This document shows positions 28,261 through 36,585 of a stretch of 46,563 nucleotides of DNA, piece by piece. A program made the translations under genes and the position numbers. Each line of letters opens with the position of its first letter. Position 1 is the stretch's first letter. This stretch comes from Desulfovibrio sp. (GTDB taxonomy: Bacteria; Bacillota; Dethiobacteria; DTU022), in assembly GCA_020060545.1 (NCBI GenBank), contig JAGUZX010000103.1, forward strand, positions 1-46,563, written 5' to 3'. Below the pieces are notes generated by a model that was given only the letters and a program-made list of their open reading frames with translations, had not been told where the DNA came from and ran no database searches.

Positions 28261-28303
28261 CTGACGGCTATGTAGATTATAACATACTTTACAAGCCCGT
28301 CAG
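28261..28303 (-). promoter_or_regulatory. Promoter of DUF4015 gene inside an inverted repeat
   Basis: On the minus strand CTGACG, 16 nt, TATAAT (28281-28276). CTGACGG (28261-28267) and CCGTCAG (28297-28303) are 7-bp inverted arms that enclose the -10 box, which could be an operator. Confidence 0.45.
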
Positions 28304-28384
28304 TAAGAAACAAGATCGGGAATAGAGGAGGAGGGGGGTCGGTCTACTTCCGCCATGATGCCAAAGTGCAGCTAAATCAAGTAA

Positions 28385-28447
28385 ATGTTGTCAACGGCTT
28401 TGCGTGTGTCAACAATTCCGTCCCCTTGACACCCGTTCCCTTGGCAC
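28385..28447. repeat. Family B repeat, partial copy next to LigD polymerase gene
   Basis: GTGTCAACAATTCCGTCCCC (28406-28425) then TTGACACC and TTGGCAC match one arm of the 21123-21228 element; GTTGTCAAC lies upstream. The polymerase gene's stop is 2 nt from its end. Confidence 0.7.
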
Positions 28448-28448
28448 G

Positions 28449-29339
28449 TTATCCTGGCAAGCTGAGTTTCTGTTTGTCCGTAAGGGCTGGGGCGAACAAG
28501 TCGCCGGTTTTTTTCAGGCGATCCGGCGCGGTAATGATGGTGTAATCGCCGGGCCGCACGTCTCCCGCGGCCAGCTCGGCCCAGGTGAGCGGCATCGATA
28601 CCGGGGCCCCGGGAATCGGGCGGGGGCTGTAGGGGGCGGCCAGGGTCTTGCCGTAAACATTTTGCAAATAATCGAGGTATATTTTACCTTCCCGCCGTTC
28701 CACTTTTCTTTCGACGGTGGTGATCTCCGGTAGAAGCCAGTGAATTTGCCGGCAGACCTGCTCCACGAAACCGCGCGCTGCAGCGTAAGGATGGACCGGT
28801 TCAAGCGGCAGGTAAAGCTGCAGCCCGGTGGCTCCGGAAAGCTTGGGGTAACAGCGCAGGCCCAGGCGCGCCAGGTAATCCCGGATGGCCAGGGCGGCAA
28901 AGCGGACCTGATCAAAGGTGGAATTTTCCATCGGGTCGAGGTCGAAAACGGCGAAATCGGGATAATCAAGGGAGCCCAGGGAGGACAGCCAGGGGTGAAG
29001 CTCGAGGCAGGCCTGGTTCCCCAACCAGACCAGGTCTTCCACCGATTCGGCGACGAGGTAGACGGTTTCCTTCCCCTCCTGGTGCGCCACCGGGCAGGCG
29101 CGCAGCCAGGTTGGGGCCCCGGCGGGGATGTTTTTCTGGTAAAACCCTTCCCCGTCAATGCCCCCGGGAAAGCGCTGCACCACCAGCGGCCGGTTGCGCA
29201 AATGCGGGAGCAGGTAGGGCGCCGCTTCGATATAGTAACGGATCAGGTCGTGCTTGGTGTAGCCCTGCTCCGGCCAGAGCGCCCGGTCCAGGTTGGTCAG
29301 GTTGACTTTCTTGTCGTTTACGGTCAGCGTGGGCGCCAT
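28449..29339 (-). CDS. LigD-type DNA polymerase/primase domain protein (NHEJ)
   Basis: 296 aa, a stand-alone LigD polymerase domain. Characteristic segments: LTNLDRALWPEQGYTKHDLIRYY at the N-terminus, RPLVVQRFPGGIDGEGFYQKN, the catalytic metal motif FDLDPM (about residue 135), KLSGATGLQLYLPL, and LDYLQNVYGKTLAAPYS. It fills or extends broken ends for Ku and ligase. ATG with GAAGAGGG upstream. In many bacteria this is fused to the ligase; here it is a separate protein, third in the ku-ligase-polymerase order. Confidence 0.94.
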   Translation of the reverse strand: MAPTLTVNDKKVNLTNLDRALWPEQGYTKHDLIRYYIEAAPYLLPHLRNRPLVVQRFPGGIDGEGFYQKNIPAGAPTWLRACPVAHQEGKETVYLVAESVEDLVWLGNQACLELHPWLSSLGSLDYPDFAVFDLDPMENSTFDQVRFAALAIRDYLARLGLRCYPKLSGATGLQLYLPLEPVHPYAAARGFVEQVCRQIHWLLPEITTVERKVERREGKIYLDYLQNVYGKTLAAPYSPRPIPGAPVSMPLTWAELAAGDVRPGDYTIITAPDRLKKTGDLFAPALTDKQKLSLPG

Positions 29340-29598
29340 GGCAAACCCTCTTCAGGCAAACGTTGCTGGTCAAGAGCAGGCGGCGCAAGCGCCGCCCGCT
29401 GCAGAAGAACGCCCGGGACTCAAACCGGTTCCCCCTGCAATCAAGTGGCGTCCACCCCCAACACGCTTGGCGCATTGCGCCTGTTCCAGAGGGGCGGGTT
29501 ATCGGCCTGATTGGCCGCGGCGGCAGTTAACGCTTTCAACCCCGTAAGACTGGGCCAATGCGGCAGTTTTGCCAGGCGAAGCAAGCCGCGCCTTTTGC
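29340..29598. other. Gap between ligase and polymerase genes with strong hairpin
   Basis: No gene supported. GGCGGCGC-aa-GCGCCGCC (about 29381-29399) is a strong palindrome without a U tract. A T-arm-like GGTTTGAGTCCC near 29412 on the minus strand does not fold into a tRNA. Confidence 0.45.
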
Positions 29599-30582
29599 TT
29601 ACAGGCGCGCTTCTTCCGGCGGGCGGTCGCTGAAACCCGCCACTACCGGCGCCCGCAGGCGCAGATCACCCGTCCACTCGGCGTATTCGATCAACACCGT
29701 TAAACGGGGCTCCAGCCAGACATATTCCGCCCCCCGGGGCGGATTGAGAAAAGGAGGTTCCTGGACCCGGTGCGCGGCGGCAAGCTTTTGCAGCAGCAGC
29801 AGGTCCCGGCGGGAAAGCCCCGAACCGGCCCGGCCGATATAAAGCAGATCGCCGTCGCGGTAAGCGCCCAGGAGCAGCGCCCCCACGGCGCCCCCTTTTA
29901 CCGTCAAACCGCCGGCTACGCAGAGCTGGCGCCGCCGGGGCTTGATCTTTTGCCAGTACGCCGATTTCTGGCCGATCAGGTACGGGCTCGATTTTTCCTT
30001 GGCCACGATCCCTTCCAGCCCCAGTTCTTCCAACCGGCGATAGAGGGCGACCCCGTCATAGAAATTCTCGTTCAGGTAAACCGGGGGGGCCGCCTCGACC
30101 GCTTCTCCCAGCAGCCGCAGCCTCTCCTCCAGGGGGCGCCGCGTCAGATCTTCACCTGCCAGGTAGAGCAGGTCAAAAAGGCAGTAAGTAACGCTGGAAA
30201 CCCTGGCTAAAGCCTTGATCGCCCCCTCCCGCCGGCAGAAGTCCCGCTGGATCACCCGGGCGAAGCTGGGCCGCCCGTGCTCCATGACTACGACCTCCCC
30301 GTCCAGGAGGGCGTCCTCGGCCCGCACCAGCGCCGCGAGCCGCTGCAGCTCCGGGTACTGCTCCGTCCGCGGGCGCCCTTTGCGGTTCTGCAGCATTATA
30401 GATGACCCGTCTTTGAAAGCCAAGATCCTGACCCCGTCCCACTTGAGCTGGAAGAAGTGGCCGGGGCTGTCGAAAGGTTCCCGCCTGGCCTGCGGTTCCA
30501 TCGGTTTGATCAGGGTAAAGAACTGCCCGATCGGCGGCTCCAGTTTAAGTAACCCCGGCGCCCGCTTTTTTCCGCCGCCCAC
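29599..30582 (-). CDS. ATP-dependent DNA ligase, LigD ligase-domain type (NHEJ)
   Basis: 327 aa from GTG 30582, preceded by GGGGGAGAGG; the track's 44 earlier residues lie in another frame of ku and are rejected. Adenylation motif FFQLKWDGVR with the catalytic Lys (about residue 45), DGEVVVME, LFDLLYLAG, EGIVAKEKSSPYL and the OB-fold region YIGRAGSGLS. It seals double-strand breaks held by Ku. The GTG overlaps the 3' end of ku by 38 nt, so translation is coupled. Confidence 0.92.
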   Translation of the reverse strand: MGGGKKRAPGLLKLEPPIGQFFTLIKPMEPQARREPFDSPGHFFQLKWDGVRILAFKDGSSIMLQNRKGRPRTEQYPELQRLAALVRAEDALLDGEVVVMEHGRPSFARVIQRDFCRREGAIKALARVSSVTYCLFDLLYLAGEDLTRRPLEERLRLLGEAVEAAPPVYLNENFYDGVALYRRLEELGLEGIVAKEKSSPYLIGQKSAYWQKIKPRRRQLCVAGGLTVKGGAVGALLLGAYRDGDLLYIGRAGSGLSRRDLLLLQKLAAAHRVQEPPFLNPPRGAEYVWLEPRLTVLIEYAEWTGDLRLRAPVVAGFSDRPPEEARL

Positions 30583-31372
30583 GGCCGGCCTCTCCCCCCG
30601 TTGCTTTGCGGGTTGCCTCGACGCTGGCCTTGAGCGCCTCCACCAGGTCGACGACCCCGGCCCTCTCCGGGGTGGGAGCGATGTGGACTTCCTCCCCGGC
30701 GATCTTCGCTTCAATCATTTCCAAGAGCGACCGGCGGTATTCGTCGGTGTATTTTTCCGGGGCGAAAGGCGCGGTAAGGTTGCCGATCAGCTCGCGCGCC
30801 ATTTTCAGTTCGTTGTCATGGACCTTGATTTCCGTATTCCAGGCGGGCAGCTCCCCGGTGGAGCGGACCTCGTCGGGGTAAAACATGGTTTCCAGCGCCA
30901 TGGTGTGCTCGTAAACGCGGAGCACGCCGAGGGCCTGCCTGGCGCGCAGCACCACGCGCACGACGGCGACCATCCCCGCTTCCGCCATCGCCCGCTGCAG
31001 CAGCTGGAAAGCCTTCTCCCCGGTTTCGCCCGGGGCCAGGAAATAAGAGCGGTCGTAATAGACGGGATCGACCTCTTCCTGGAGCACAAAATCGACGATG
31101 GCGATGCTGCGCGTGGTTTCCGCGGGGATGCGGGCCAGTTCGCTCTCGGCGATGATCACGAAGCGGTCCTTTTCATACTCGTAGCCCTTGACGATTTCGT
31201 CAATGGACACTTCTTTTTTGCAGCTGGGACAGACCTTGCGGTACTCGACGGGGGTGCGGCAGGGTTCATGCAGGTAGCGGAAACGGACGTTTCTTTGTTC
31301 GGTGGCGGCGAACAACCGCACCGGGATGTTCACCAGGCCGAAGCTGATCGAGCCTTTCCAAAGAGGGCGCAT
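30545..31372 (-). CDS. ku: Ku DNA end-binding protein
   Basis: 275 aa, typical of bacterial Ku. MRPLWKGSISFGLVNIPVRLF is the family start; the ring domain continues with a Cys-rich CRTPVEYRKVCPSCKKEV and VDPVYYDRSYFLAP. The C-terminal lysine/glycine-rich tail (GRGRRKKAGAGV) resembles the DNA-binding extension. Binds broken ends and recruits LigD activities, useful for spores that germinate with one genome copy. Confidence 0.95.
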   Translation of the reverse strand: MRPLWKGSISFGLVNIPVRLFAATEQRNVRFRYLHEPCRTPVEYRKVCPSCKKEVSIDEIVKGYEYEKDRFVIIAESELARIPAETTRSIAIVDFVLQEEVDPVYYDRSYFLAPGETGEKAFQLLQRAMAEAGMVAVVRVVLRARQALGVLRVYEHTMALETMFYPDEVRSTGELPAWNTEIKVHDNELKMARELIGNLTAPFAPEKYTDEYRRSLLEMIEAKIAGEEVHIAPTPERAGVVDLVEALKASVEATRKATGGEAGRGRRKKAGAGVT

Positions 31373-31483
31373 CTGTAGTTCACCCCGGGATTAGCGTTTT
31401 TCTTATTATCCCAAGGAAGAGCGCCTTTATCCGGGAAACATGGAGAAACGAGCCCGGGCTACAGACGGTAGGATCAGGCTTCT

Positions 31484-31518
31484 GATTTTCAAACTGCCAA
31501 CCTCTAACTTCCAACCGC
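31484..31518 (-). repeat. Purine-rich microrepeat spanning trxB stop codon
   Basis: On the coding strand GGCGGTTGGAAGTTAGAGGT continues as TGGCAGTTTGAAAATCAGAAG; the stop TAG lies inside. The last codons of trxB come from the tract. Confidence 0.55.
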
Positions 31519-32427
31519 CAGTGAGCGGGTGGCCATAGTGGCGGCCACGGCGCCGTCGGCCGCGGCGGTAATGACCTGCCGCAGCTCCTTGCGGCGCACA
31601 TCCCCGGCGGCGTAGACGCGGGGCAGCGCGGTTTCCATCTTTTCATTGGTGATGATAAAGCCCTGTTCGTCCAGCGGAACCTCGTCCCGGAGGAACCCGG
31701 TGTTCGGCTGCCGCCCTACGTAAATAAAAATCCCCTGCAGCGCCAGGAAAAGCTCTTTCCCGTCCCGGGCCAGGCGCACGCCTTCGACCCGGCGTTCGCC
31801 CTCGATTTTTTCCACGGTGGTGTTCCAGAGGATCTCGACATTGGGCAGGGAGTAAACTTTCTCCTGCAGCGCCTTGACCCCCCGGAATGCCTCCCGGCGG
31901 TGAATCAGGTATATCTTCCCGGCCAGGCGGGAGAGAAAGATCGTTTCCTCGAGGGCGGCGTCACCCCCGCCGACTACCGCCACATCCTTGCCGCGGAAGA
32001 ACGCGGCATCGCAGGTGGCGCAGTAAGAGACACCCCGGCCGCGGAGGGACAGCTCGCCGTCCACATTAAGCAGGCGCGGCACGGTGCCGGTGGCGATCAC
32101 GACGGCGCGGCCGGTGATTTCTTCCTCCGGAGTGAACACCTTTTTTGCTTCTCCTTTGAAAGAAACTTGTTCGACCGCCGCCGCCCGCACCGCCACATGG
32201 AAGCGCTGCAACTGGCTCTCCAGGAGCAAGCCGAATGCGGCGCCGGTGATGCCGTCGGGGAAACCGGGGTAATTGTCGAGGCGGTCCGTGGAAACGATTT
32301 CGCCGCCGACAATCATTTTTTCTAGCAGGATGGCGGAAAGGCCGGCCCTGGCGCCGTAAATCGCGGCGGTAACCCCGGCGGGACCGCCGCCGAGGATGAC
32401 AAGGTCGTACAATTTATCTTGAACCAT
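31504..32427 (-). CDS. trxB: Thioredoxin-disulfide reductase
   Basis: 307 aa. FAD site LGGGPAGVTAAIYGARAG, redox centre SYCATCDAAFFRG (CxxC, about 135), NADPH site VVGGGDAALEE and the C-terminal YAAGDVRRKELRQ. Reduces thioredoxin, or a ferredoxin/NADH-linked variant. ATG with TTTGGAGG upstream. Lies 150 nt after nadC, perhaps in the same transcription unit. Confidence 0.95.
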   Translation of the reverse strand: MVQDKLYDLVILGGGPAGVTAAIYGARAGLSAILLEKMIVGGEIVSTDRLDNYPGFPDGITGAAFGLLLESQLQRFHVAVRAAAVEQVSFKGEAKKVFTPEEEITGRAVVIATGTVPRLLNVDGELSLRGRGVSYCATCDAAFFRGKDVAVVGGGDAALEETIFLSRLAGKIYLIHRREAFRGVKALQEKVYSLPNVEILWNTTVEKIEGERRVEGVRLARDGKELFLALQGIFIYVGRQPNTGFLRDEVPLDEQGFIITNEKMETALPRVYAAGDVRRKELRQVITAAADGAVAATMATRSLAVGS

Positions 32428-32577
32428 TTAAATCAGCCTCCAAAGATGATCTAACTCCGGCCATCTGCATGCGGGCATCACACCCCTTGAACACGTACGG
32501 AGGCGTGAGAGTGGAAGCTAAATAAAACACCTGATTGCGTCATTGGCCTAATGTTCGCGTTTTCCCCCGCGCACGGC

Positions 32578-33399
32578 TCACTGCTCCACCAGGAGGGTGA
32601 GGTCCAGGGAGCGGTACGAATGGGTGAGGGCGCCGCAGGATATAAAGTGCACCCCGGTGGCGGCGACTTCACGGAGGCGGCCCAGGGTCATATTGCCCGA
32701 AGCCTCCAGCAGGGCGCGCCCGCCGGCCTGCGCCACCGCCAGGCGCATCGTCTCTGTATCCATGTTGTCGAGCATGATGATATCCGCCCCCGCATCAAGG
32801 GCCTCCGCCAGTTCGCCCAGGGTGGTGACTTCCACCTCCACCCGCAGGGTAAAAGGGGCTTGAGAGCGCACGGCCGCCACCGCCGCGGTGATCCCGCCTG
32901 CGGCCCGGATGTGATTTTCTTTGATCAGGATGCCGCCGTCCAGGGCCAGGCGATGGTTGTAACCGCCGCCCATCCGGACGGCGTATTTCTCCAGCAGGCG
33001 CAGGCCGGGCGTAGTCTTCCGGGTATCGGTGAGTTTGGCCGGGTAGCCGTCGATCTCCGCCACCCAGGCTGCGGTCTGGGTGGCGATCCCAGAGAGGCGC
33101 TGTAAAAAATTCAAAGCGCTCCGCTCGCCGGTCAAAATCGGCTGCAGGCGTCCGGCCACACGCATTACAATCTGGCCGCCCCGGACCCTTTCCCCTTCGC
33201 GCACCGCAAACGCACACTGCAAAGAACTGTCCAGGGTGTGAAAAACCAGCTCCGCCAGCGGCAGGCCGGCAATGATCCCTTCCTCCCTGGCGATAATGAC
33301 GGCGCTCCCGGCGGCGCCGGGAGGCACCGTATAGCCGGTTGTCAAATCTCCCGATCCCAGGTCTTCCGCCAGCGCCCGCTCCACCGTATCACGGAACAT
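32578..33399 (-). CDS. nadC: Nicotinate-nucleotide pyrophosphorylase
   Basis: 273 aa. ALAEDLGSGDLTTGYTVP near the N-terminus, RSALNFLQRLSGIAT, DTRKTTPGLRLLEKYAVRMGGGYNHRLAL (quinolinate and PRPP site) and IKENHI are all present. It converts quinolinate and PRPP into nicotinate mononucleotide. The ribosome binding site is weak. Third gene of nadA-nadB-nadC. Confidence 0.95.
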   Translation of the reverse strand: MFRDTVERALAEDLGSGDLTTGYTVPPGAAGSAVIIAREEGIIAGLPLAELVFHTLDSSLQCAFAVREGERVRGGQIVMRVAGRLQPILTGERSALNFLQRLSGIATQTAAWVAEIDGYPAKLTDTRKTTPGLRLLEKYAVRMGGGYNHRLALDGGILIKENHIRAAGGITAAVAAVRSQAPFTLRVEVEVTTLGELAEALDAGADIIMLDNMDTETMRLAVAQAGGRALLEASGNMTLGRLREVAATGVHFISCGALTHSYRSLDLTLLVEQ

Positions 33400-33448
33400 C
33401 GAAACCGGCAGTAATATCTTGGCAACCCCCTCGTCCCGGCTGATTGAT

Positions 33449-33466
33449 CCGGCGGCGCTCCGCCGC
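33449..33466. other. Hairpin at the nadB stop
   Basis: GGCGG-AGCG-CCGCC forms a short G/C-rich stem right after the nadB stop on the minus strand. It is not followed by a U tract, so it is more likely a stabiliser than a terminator. Confidence 0.45.
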
Positions 33467-35067
33467 TAGGTTGCGGCTGGACAGGGCATCCCGCCCGATC
33501 CGGCTTCACCACCCGCTTCACGCCGGAAGATAAAGTGCTTTCCGCCTAACTCCGGGTCCTCGCCGGGGTAATCTTCCCGGTAATGGCAGCCCTTGCTCTC
33601 CTGCCGGCACAGGGCCGCTTCAGTCATCATCATCGCGGTTAAAAGCATATTTTGTGTTTCGATCAGGGTCGCACCGGAAAAACGATACTCCAAAAGCGGC
33701 AGCCACCGCTTGAGCCGATCCCTTGCCGCCAGTAAACCGTCCCGGGTGCGGATCAACCCGACATTTTCCCACATCAACTCCTGCAGCAGCGGCCTCACCG
33801 CAAGGCAGCCCTGCTCGTCAGGCGGTCCCGGTTCTTTTAGCCTTACCCAATCGACCGGCTGTTTAAGCGGCCTGCCGGAGCCGTCTGCCGCCGCCGCGGC
33901 GGCGGCGACACGGTGCCCGAAGACAAGACCTTCCAGCAGGGAATTGCTGGCGAGGCGGTTGGCCCCATGCACGCCCGTCGAGGCGGCCTCGCCGACGGCA
34001 AACAGGTTTTCCACAGCGGTGCGGCCTTCCAGGTCTACGGTAATCCCCCCGATCAGATAATGGGCGGCCGGTGAAACCGGGATCAGATCGCGCGTGATAT
34101 CAATGCCCCATTCCCGGCATCGGCTGTAGATAGTGGGAAATCGTTCCGGGATAAAGCCGGCCCCCAGGTGGCGCAGGTCCAGGAAAACCTCCTGCCCGGT
34201 GCGCGCCTTTTCAGCCAGGATTGCCCTGGAGACAATATCCCGCGGTCCCAGTTCGCCCCGGGGATGGTATCGATCCATGAACCGCTCTCCCGCACCGTTA
34301 ACCAGGCGCGCCCCTTCCCCCCGTACCGCCTCGGAGATCAAAAAGGGACTGCCGTGCGCCGGGAAGAAAACAGTGGGGTGGAACTGATAAAATTCCAGGT
34401 CGCGCAGCACCGCCCCGGCCCAGTACGCCTGGGCCAGGCCATCGCCGGTTACAGCGGGCGAGTTGGTTGTCCACTTGTATACCTGGCCGCACCCGCCGGT
34501 AGCCAGGATCACCACCCTGGCCTGGAGCAGGCAGCGGCGCCTGGCGGTAAAAAAACAAACCCCCCGGCAGCTTCCGTCTTCGACGATCAACTGCTCGACG
34601 AACGCATCTTCAATAAAAGTAACGCCCCTGTTCCGGGCCTGGAACAGCAGCGCTTCAACCAGCTCCCTGCCGGTGGCGTCGCCGCCGATATGCAGGATTC
34701 TTTTGCGTGAGTGGGCCCCTTCCTGTCCCAGGTCAATAGACCCGTCACGGTGATCGAACCTGACCCCGAGGCCGAGCAGGTCCCTGATCCGGTCCGGGGC
34801 TTCTTCAACCAGGACGCTGATCGCTTCGCGGTCGCCAAAGTAAACCCCCGCTCTCCAGGTATCCTCCAGGTGCAGCTCGGGGGAATCCTCCGCGGAAAAG
34901 GCGGCGGCGATACCCCCCTGGGCAAACCAGGTATTGCCGGCAATGAGGTCCTGCTTGCTCAATACGGTCACCCGGCCGTGTTCCGCCAGGCGGATCGCCG
35001 TATACAGGCCGGCAATACCCGAACCGACAATAATAAAATCAGTGCTTCCACCGTCTTCCGGTTGCAT
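33466..35067 (-). CDS. nadB: L-aspartate oxidase
   Basis: 533 aa. FAD-binding [17 protein letters not shown], substrate-binding region [14 protein letters not shown] and [18 protein letters not shown], then YQFHPTVFF and [25 protein letters not shown]-like sequence. Oxidises aspartate to iminoaspartate, with fumarate as likely acceptor in an anaerobe. ATG with AAGGAGG upstream; 11 nt after nadA. C-terminal helix bundle complete. Confidence 0.95.
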   Translation of the reverse strand: [533 protein letters not shown]

Positions 35068-35077
35068 CCCGGCCTCC

Positions 35078-35992
35078 TTAATGCAGCGGCACTTCCAGCA
35101 TGCGGCGGAGGGCCCGCGCAGCCCCTTCCCTCACCGCGGCGGGGACAGTAACCCGATGCTCCATATGCTCCAGGGATGAAGCCACCTTTTCCAGGGTGGT
35201 ATATTTCATGTTCGGACAAACCAGCCCCGGCGAAAGGAGATAAAACCGCAAGTCGGGGCGCTCCTTGCGCAAGCGGTACAGCATGCCCATCTCGGTGCCG
35301 ACAACAATTTCGCGGGCTTCCGTCTCCCGGACAAAACGGAGCATCCCTCCCGTCCCCAGGGCTGCGTCAGCCGCTTCCACCACCTCGGGCCGGCACTCGG
35401 GGTGAACGATAACCGCCGCATCGGGATGAGCACGCCGGGCGCGCTCGATATCGGCCGGGTAAACCCGGTGGTGGGTAACGCAGTAGCCGTGCCAGGGGAT
35501 GATTTCTTTTTGGGTCTTTTGCGACACGAAATGGGCCAGGTTGCAGTCGGGGACAAAGATGACCCGGTCCGCGTCAAGGGAGTTGATCACCTGGACGGCA
35601 TTGGCCGAGGTAACGCAGATATCGCTTTCCGCCTTTACCGCCGCCGATGAATTGATGTAGGCGGCGACCGCCGCGCCGGGGTGCTTTTGTTTGAACGCGC
35701 GGAGCGCCTCGGGGGTTACCATGTCCGCCAGCGGGCATCCCGCGGCTTTTTCCGGGAGCAGGACCGTCTTGGCGGGGGAGAGGATGGCGGCGCTTTCGGC
35801 CATGAAATGCACACCGCAAAAAACGATCACTTCCACGGCAGCTTCAGCCGCAATCCGGCTCAACTCAAACGAATCGCCGATATAATCGGCCGCATCCTGG
35901 ACTTCTTCGATCTGGTAGTTATGCGCCAGGATCACGGCATTCCTTTCGCTTTTCAGCCTGGCAACCTTTTCCTGCAGGGTCATTATGGCCAT
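35078..35992 (-). CDS. nadA: Quinolinate synthase
   Basis: 304 aa, the short type without N-terminal extension. HNYQIEEVQDAADYIGDSFELS, the [4Fe-4S] cysteines in FCGVHFMAES, HPECRPEVV and LVCPNMKYTTLEK, and SEIGM-like GTEMGMLYRLRK. Condenses iminoaspartate with dihydroxyacetone phosphate to quinolinate; oxygen-sensitive. First gene of the de novo NAD operon, downstream of a good promoter. Confidence 0.95.
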   Translation of the reverse strand: MAIMTLQEKVARLKSERNAVILAHNYQIEEVQDAADYIGDSFELSRIAAEAAVEVIVFCGVHFMAESAAILSPAKTVLLPEKAAGCPLADMVTPEALRAFKQKHPGAAVAAYINSSAAVKAESDICVTSANAVQVINSLDADRVIFVPDCNLAHFVSQKTQKEIIPWHGYCVTHHRVYPADIERARRAHPDAAVIVHPECRPEVVEAADAALGTGGMLRFVRETEAREIVVGTEMGMLYRLRKERPDLRFYLLSPGLVCPNMKYTTLEKVASSLEHMEHRVTVPAAVREGAARALRRMLEVPLH

Positions 35993-36029
35993 ATTCCCGG
36001 CATCCCCTCTGGTAAGCTTGGTTTTCTAT

Positions 36030-36059
36030 ATTATGACGGAAAAGCTAGATTGTTGTCAA
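36030..36059 (-). promoter_or_regulatory. nadABC promoter
   Basis: On the minus strand a perfect TTGACA (36059-36054), 18-nt spacer and CATAAT (36035-36030), about 40 nt before nadA. GTTGACAAC at the -35 is itself palindromic and could overlap a repressor site. Confidence 0.8.
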
Positions 36060-36252
36060 CCTAAACCCCCCGCGGCAGTCATTCCTTTGTGCCCCGCGCG
36101 CGGGATACAGCCGTCGCCGCCCGTTGCGGCGCGGTGCAGGTAGTTCTTCCGGAGACGGGCAAAATAACGGGGGAACCTTACATGGAAGCGGTGCAATATG
36201 GTATAATGCAGGCAGCAGCAAATTCGATCGCGCATTTGAAGGAGGGTAACGC
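36060..36252 (+). promoter_or_regulatory. Leader region of nfu with extended -10 promoter
   Basis: TGGTATAAT (TATAAT 36202-36207 preceded by TG-N) is an extended -10 element, with weak TTACAT 18 nt upstream. GAAGGAGG before the nfu ATG follows. The rest of the divergent region holds no gene. Confidence 0.65.
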
Positions 36253-36474
36253 ATGAAAGAACAGGTTGAACAAGCTCTGGCTAAAATTCGTCCGGCTTTG
36301 CAGCGCGACGGCGGCGACGTTGAACTGGTGGACGTCGGTGAAAACGGCGTGATCAAGGTCAGGCTGACCGGGGCCTGCGGCGGATGTCCAATGTCCGCGA
36401 TTACCCTGAAGCAGGGTATTGAGCGAATTCTGAAGCAAGAAGTGCCCGCGGTAAAAGAAGTCGTCTCGGTTTAG
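36253..36474 (+). CDS. Nfu/NifU C-terminal-domain iron-sulfur scaffold
   Basis: 73 aa, a complete single NifU-C domain. CxxC motif in [19 protein letters not shown] holds a transferable [4Fe-4S] cluster. [19 protein letters not shown] is the family start. It probably supplies clusters to the many FeS enzymes here (CODH, AcsC, NadA). Followed by a terminator and then a cysteine desulfurase on the same strand. Confidence 0.95.
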   Translation: MKEQVEQALAKIRPALQRDGGDVELVDVGENGVIKVRLTGACGGCPMSAITLKQGIERILKQEVPAVKEVVSV

Positions 36475-36487
36475 ATCGGCTGCGGCG

Positions 36488-36515
36488 AAAAACCCGGGAC
36501 AGCCCGGGTTTTTTG
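36488..36515 (+). terminator. Terminator after nfu
   Basis: AAACCCGGG-ACAG-CCCGGGTTTTTT, 8-bp G/C-rich stem plus T run, 14 nt after the stop. Confidence 0.9.
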
Positions 36516-36585
36516 ATTTTGATGTTTGGATCAGTAGAAGCGATGGGGAACAAAGTATCCCGCGGCAACGGAGTGGACAAAAAAG

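Noticed and set aside
29395-29470. tRNA-like GGTTTGAGTCCC on the minus strand between the ligase and polymerase genes
   Set aside because: No acceptor, D or anticodon arms can be formed around it, and the T stem does not pair.
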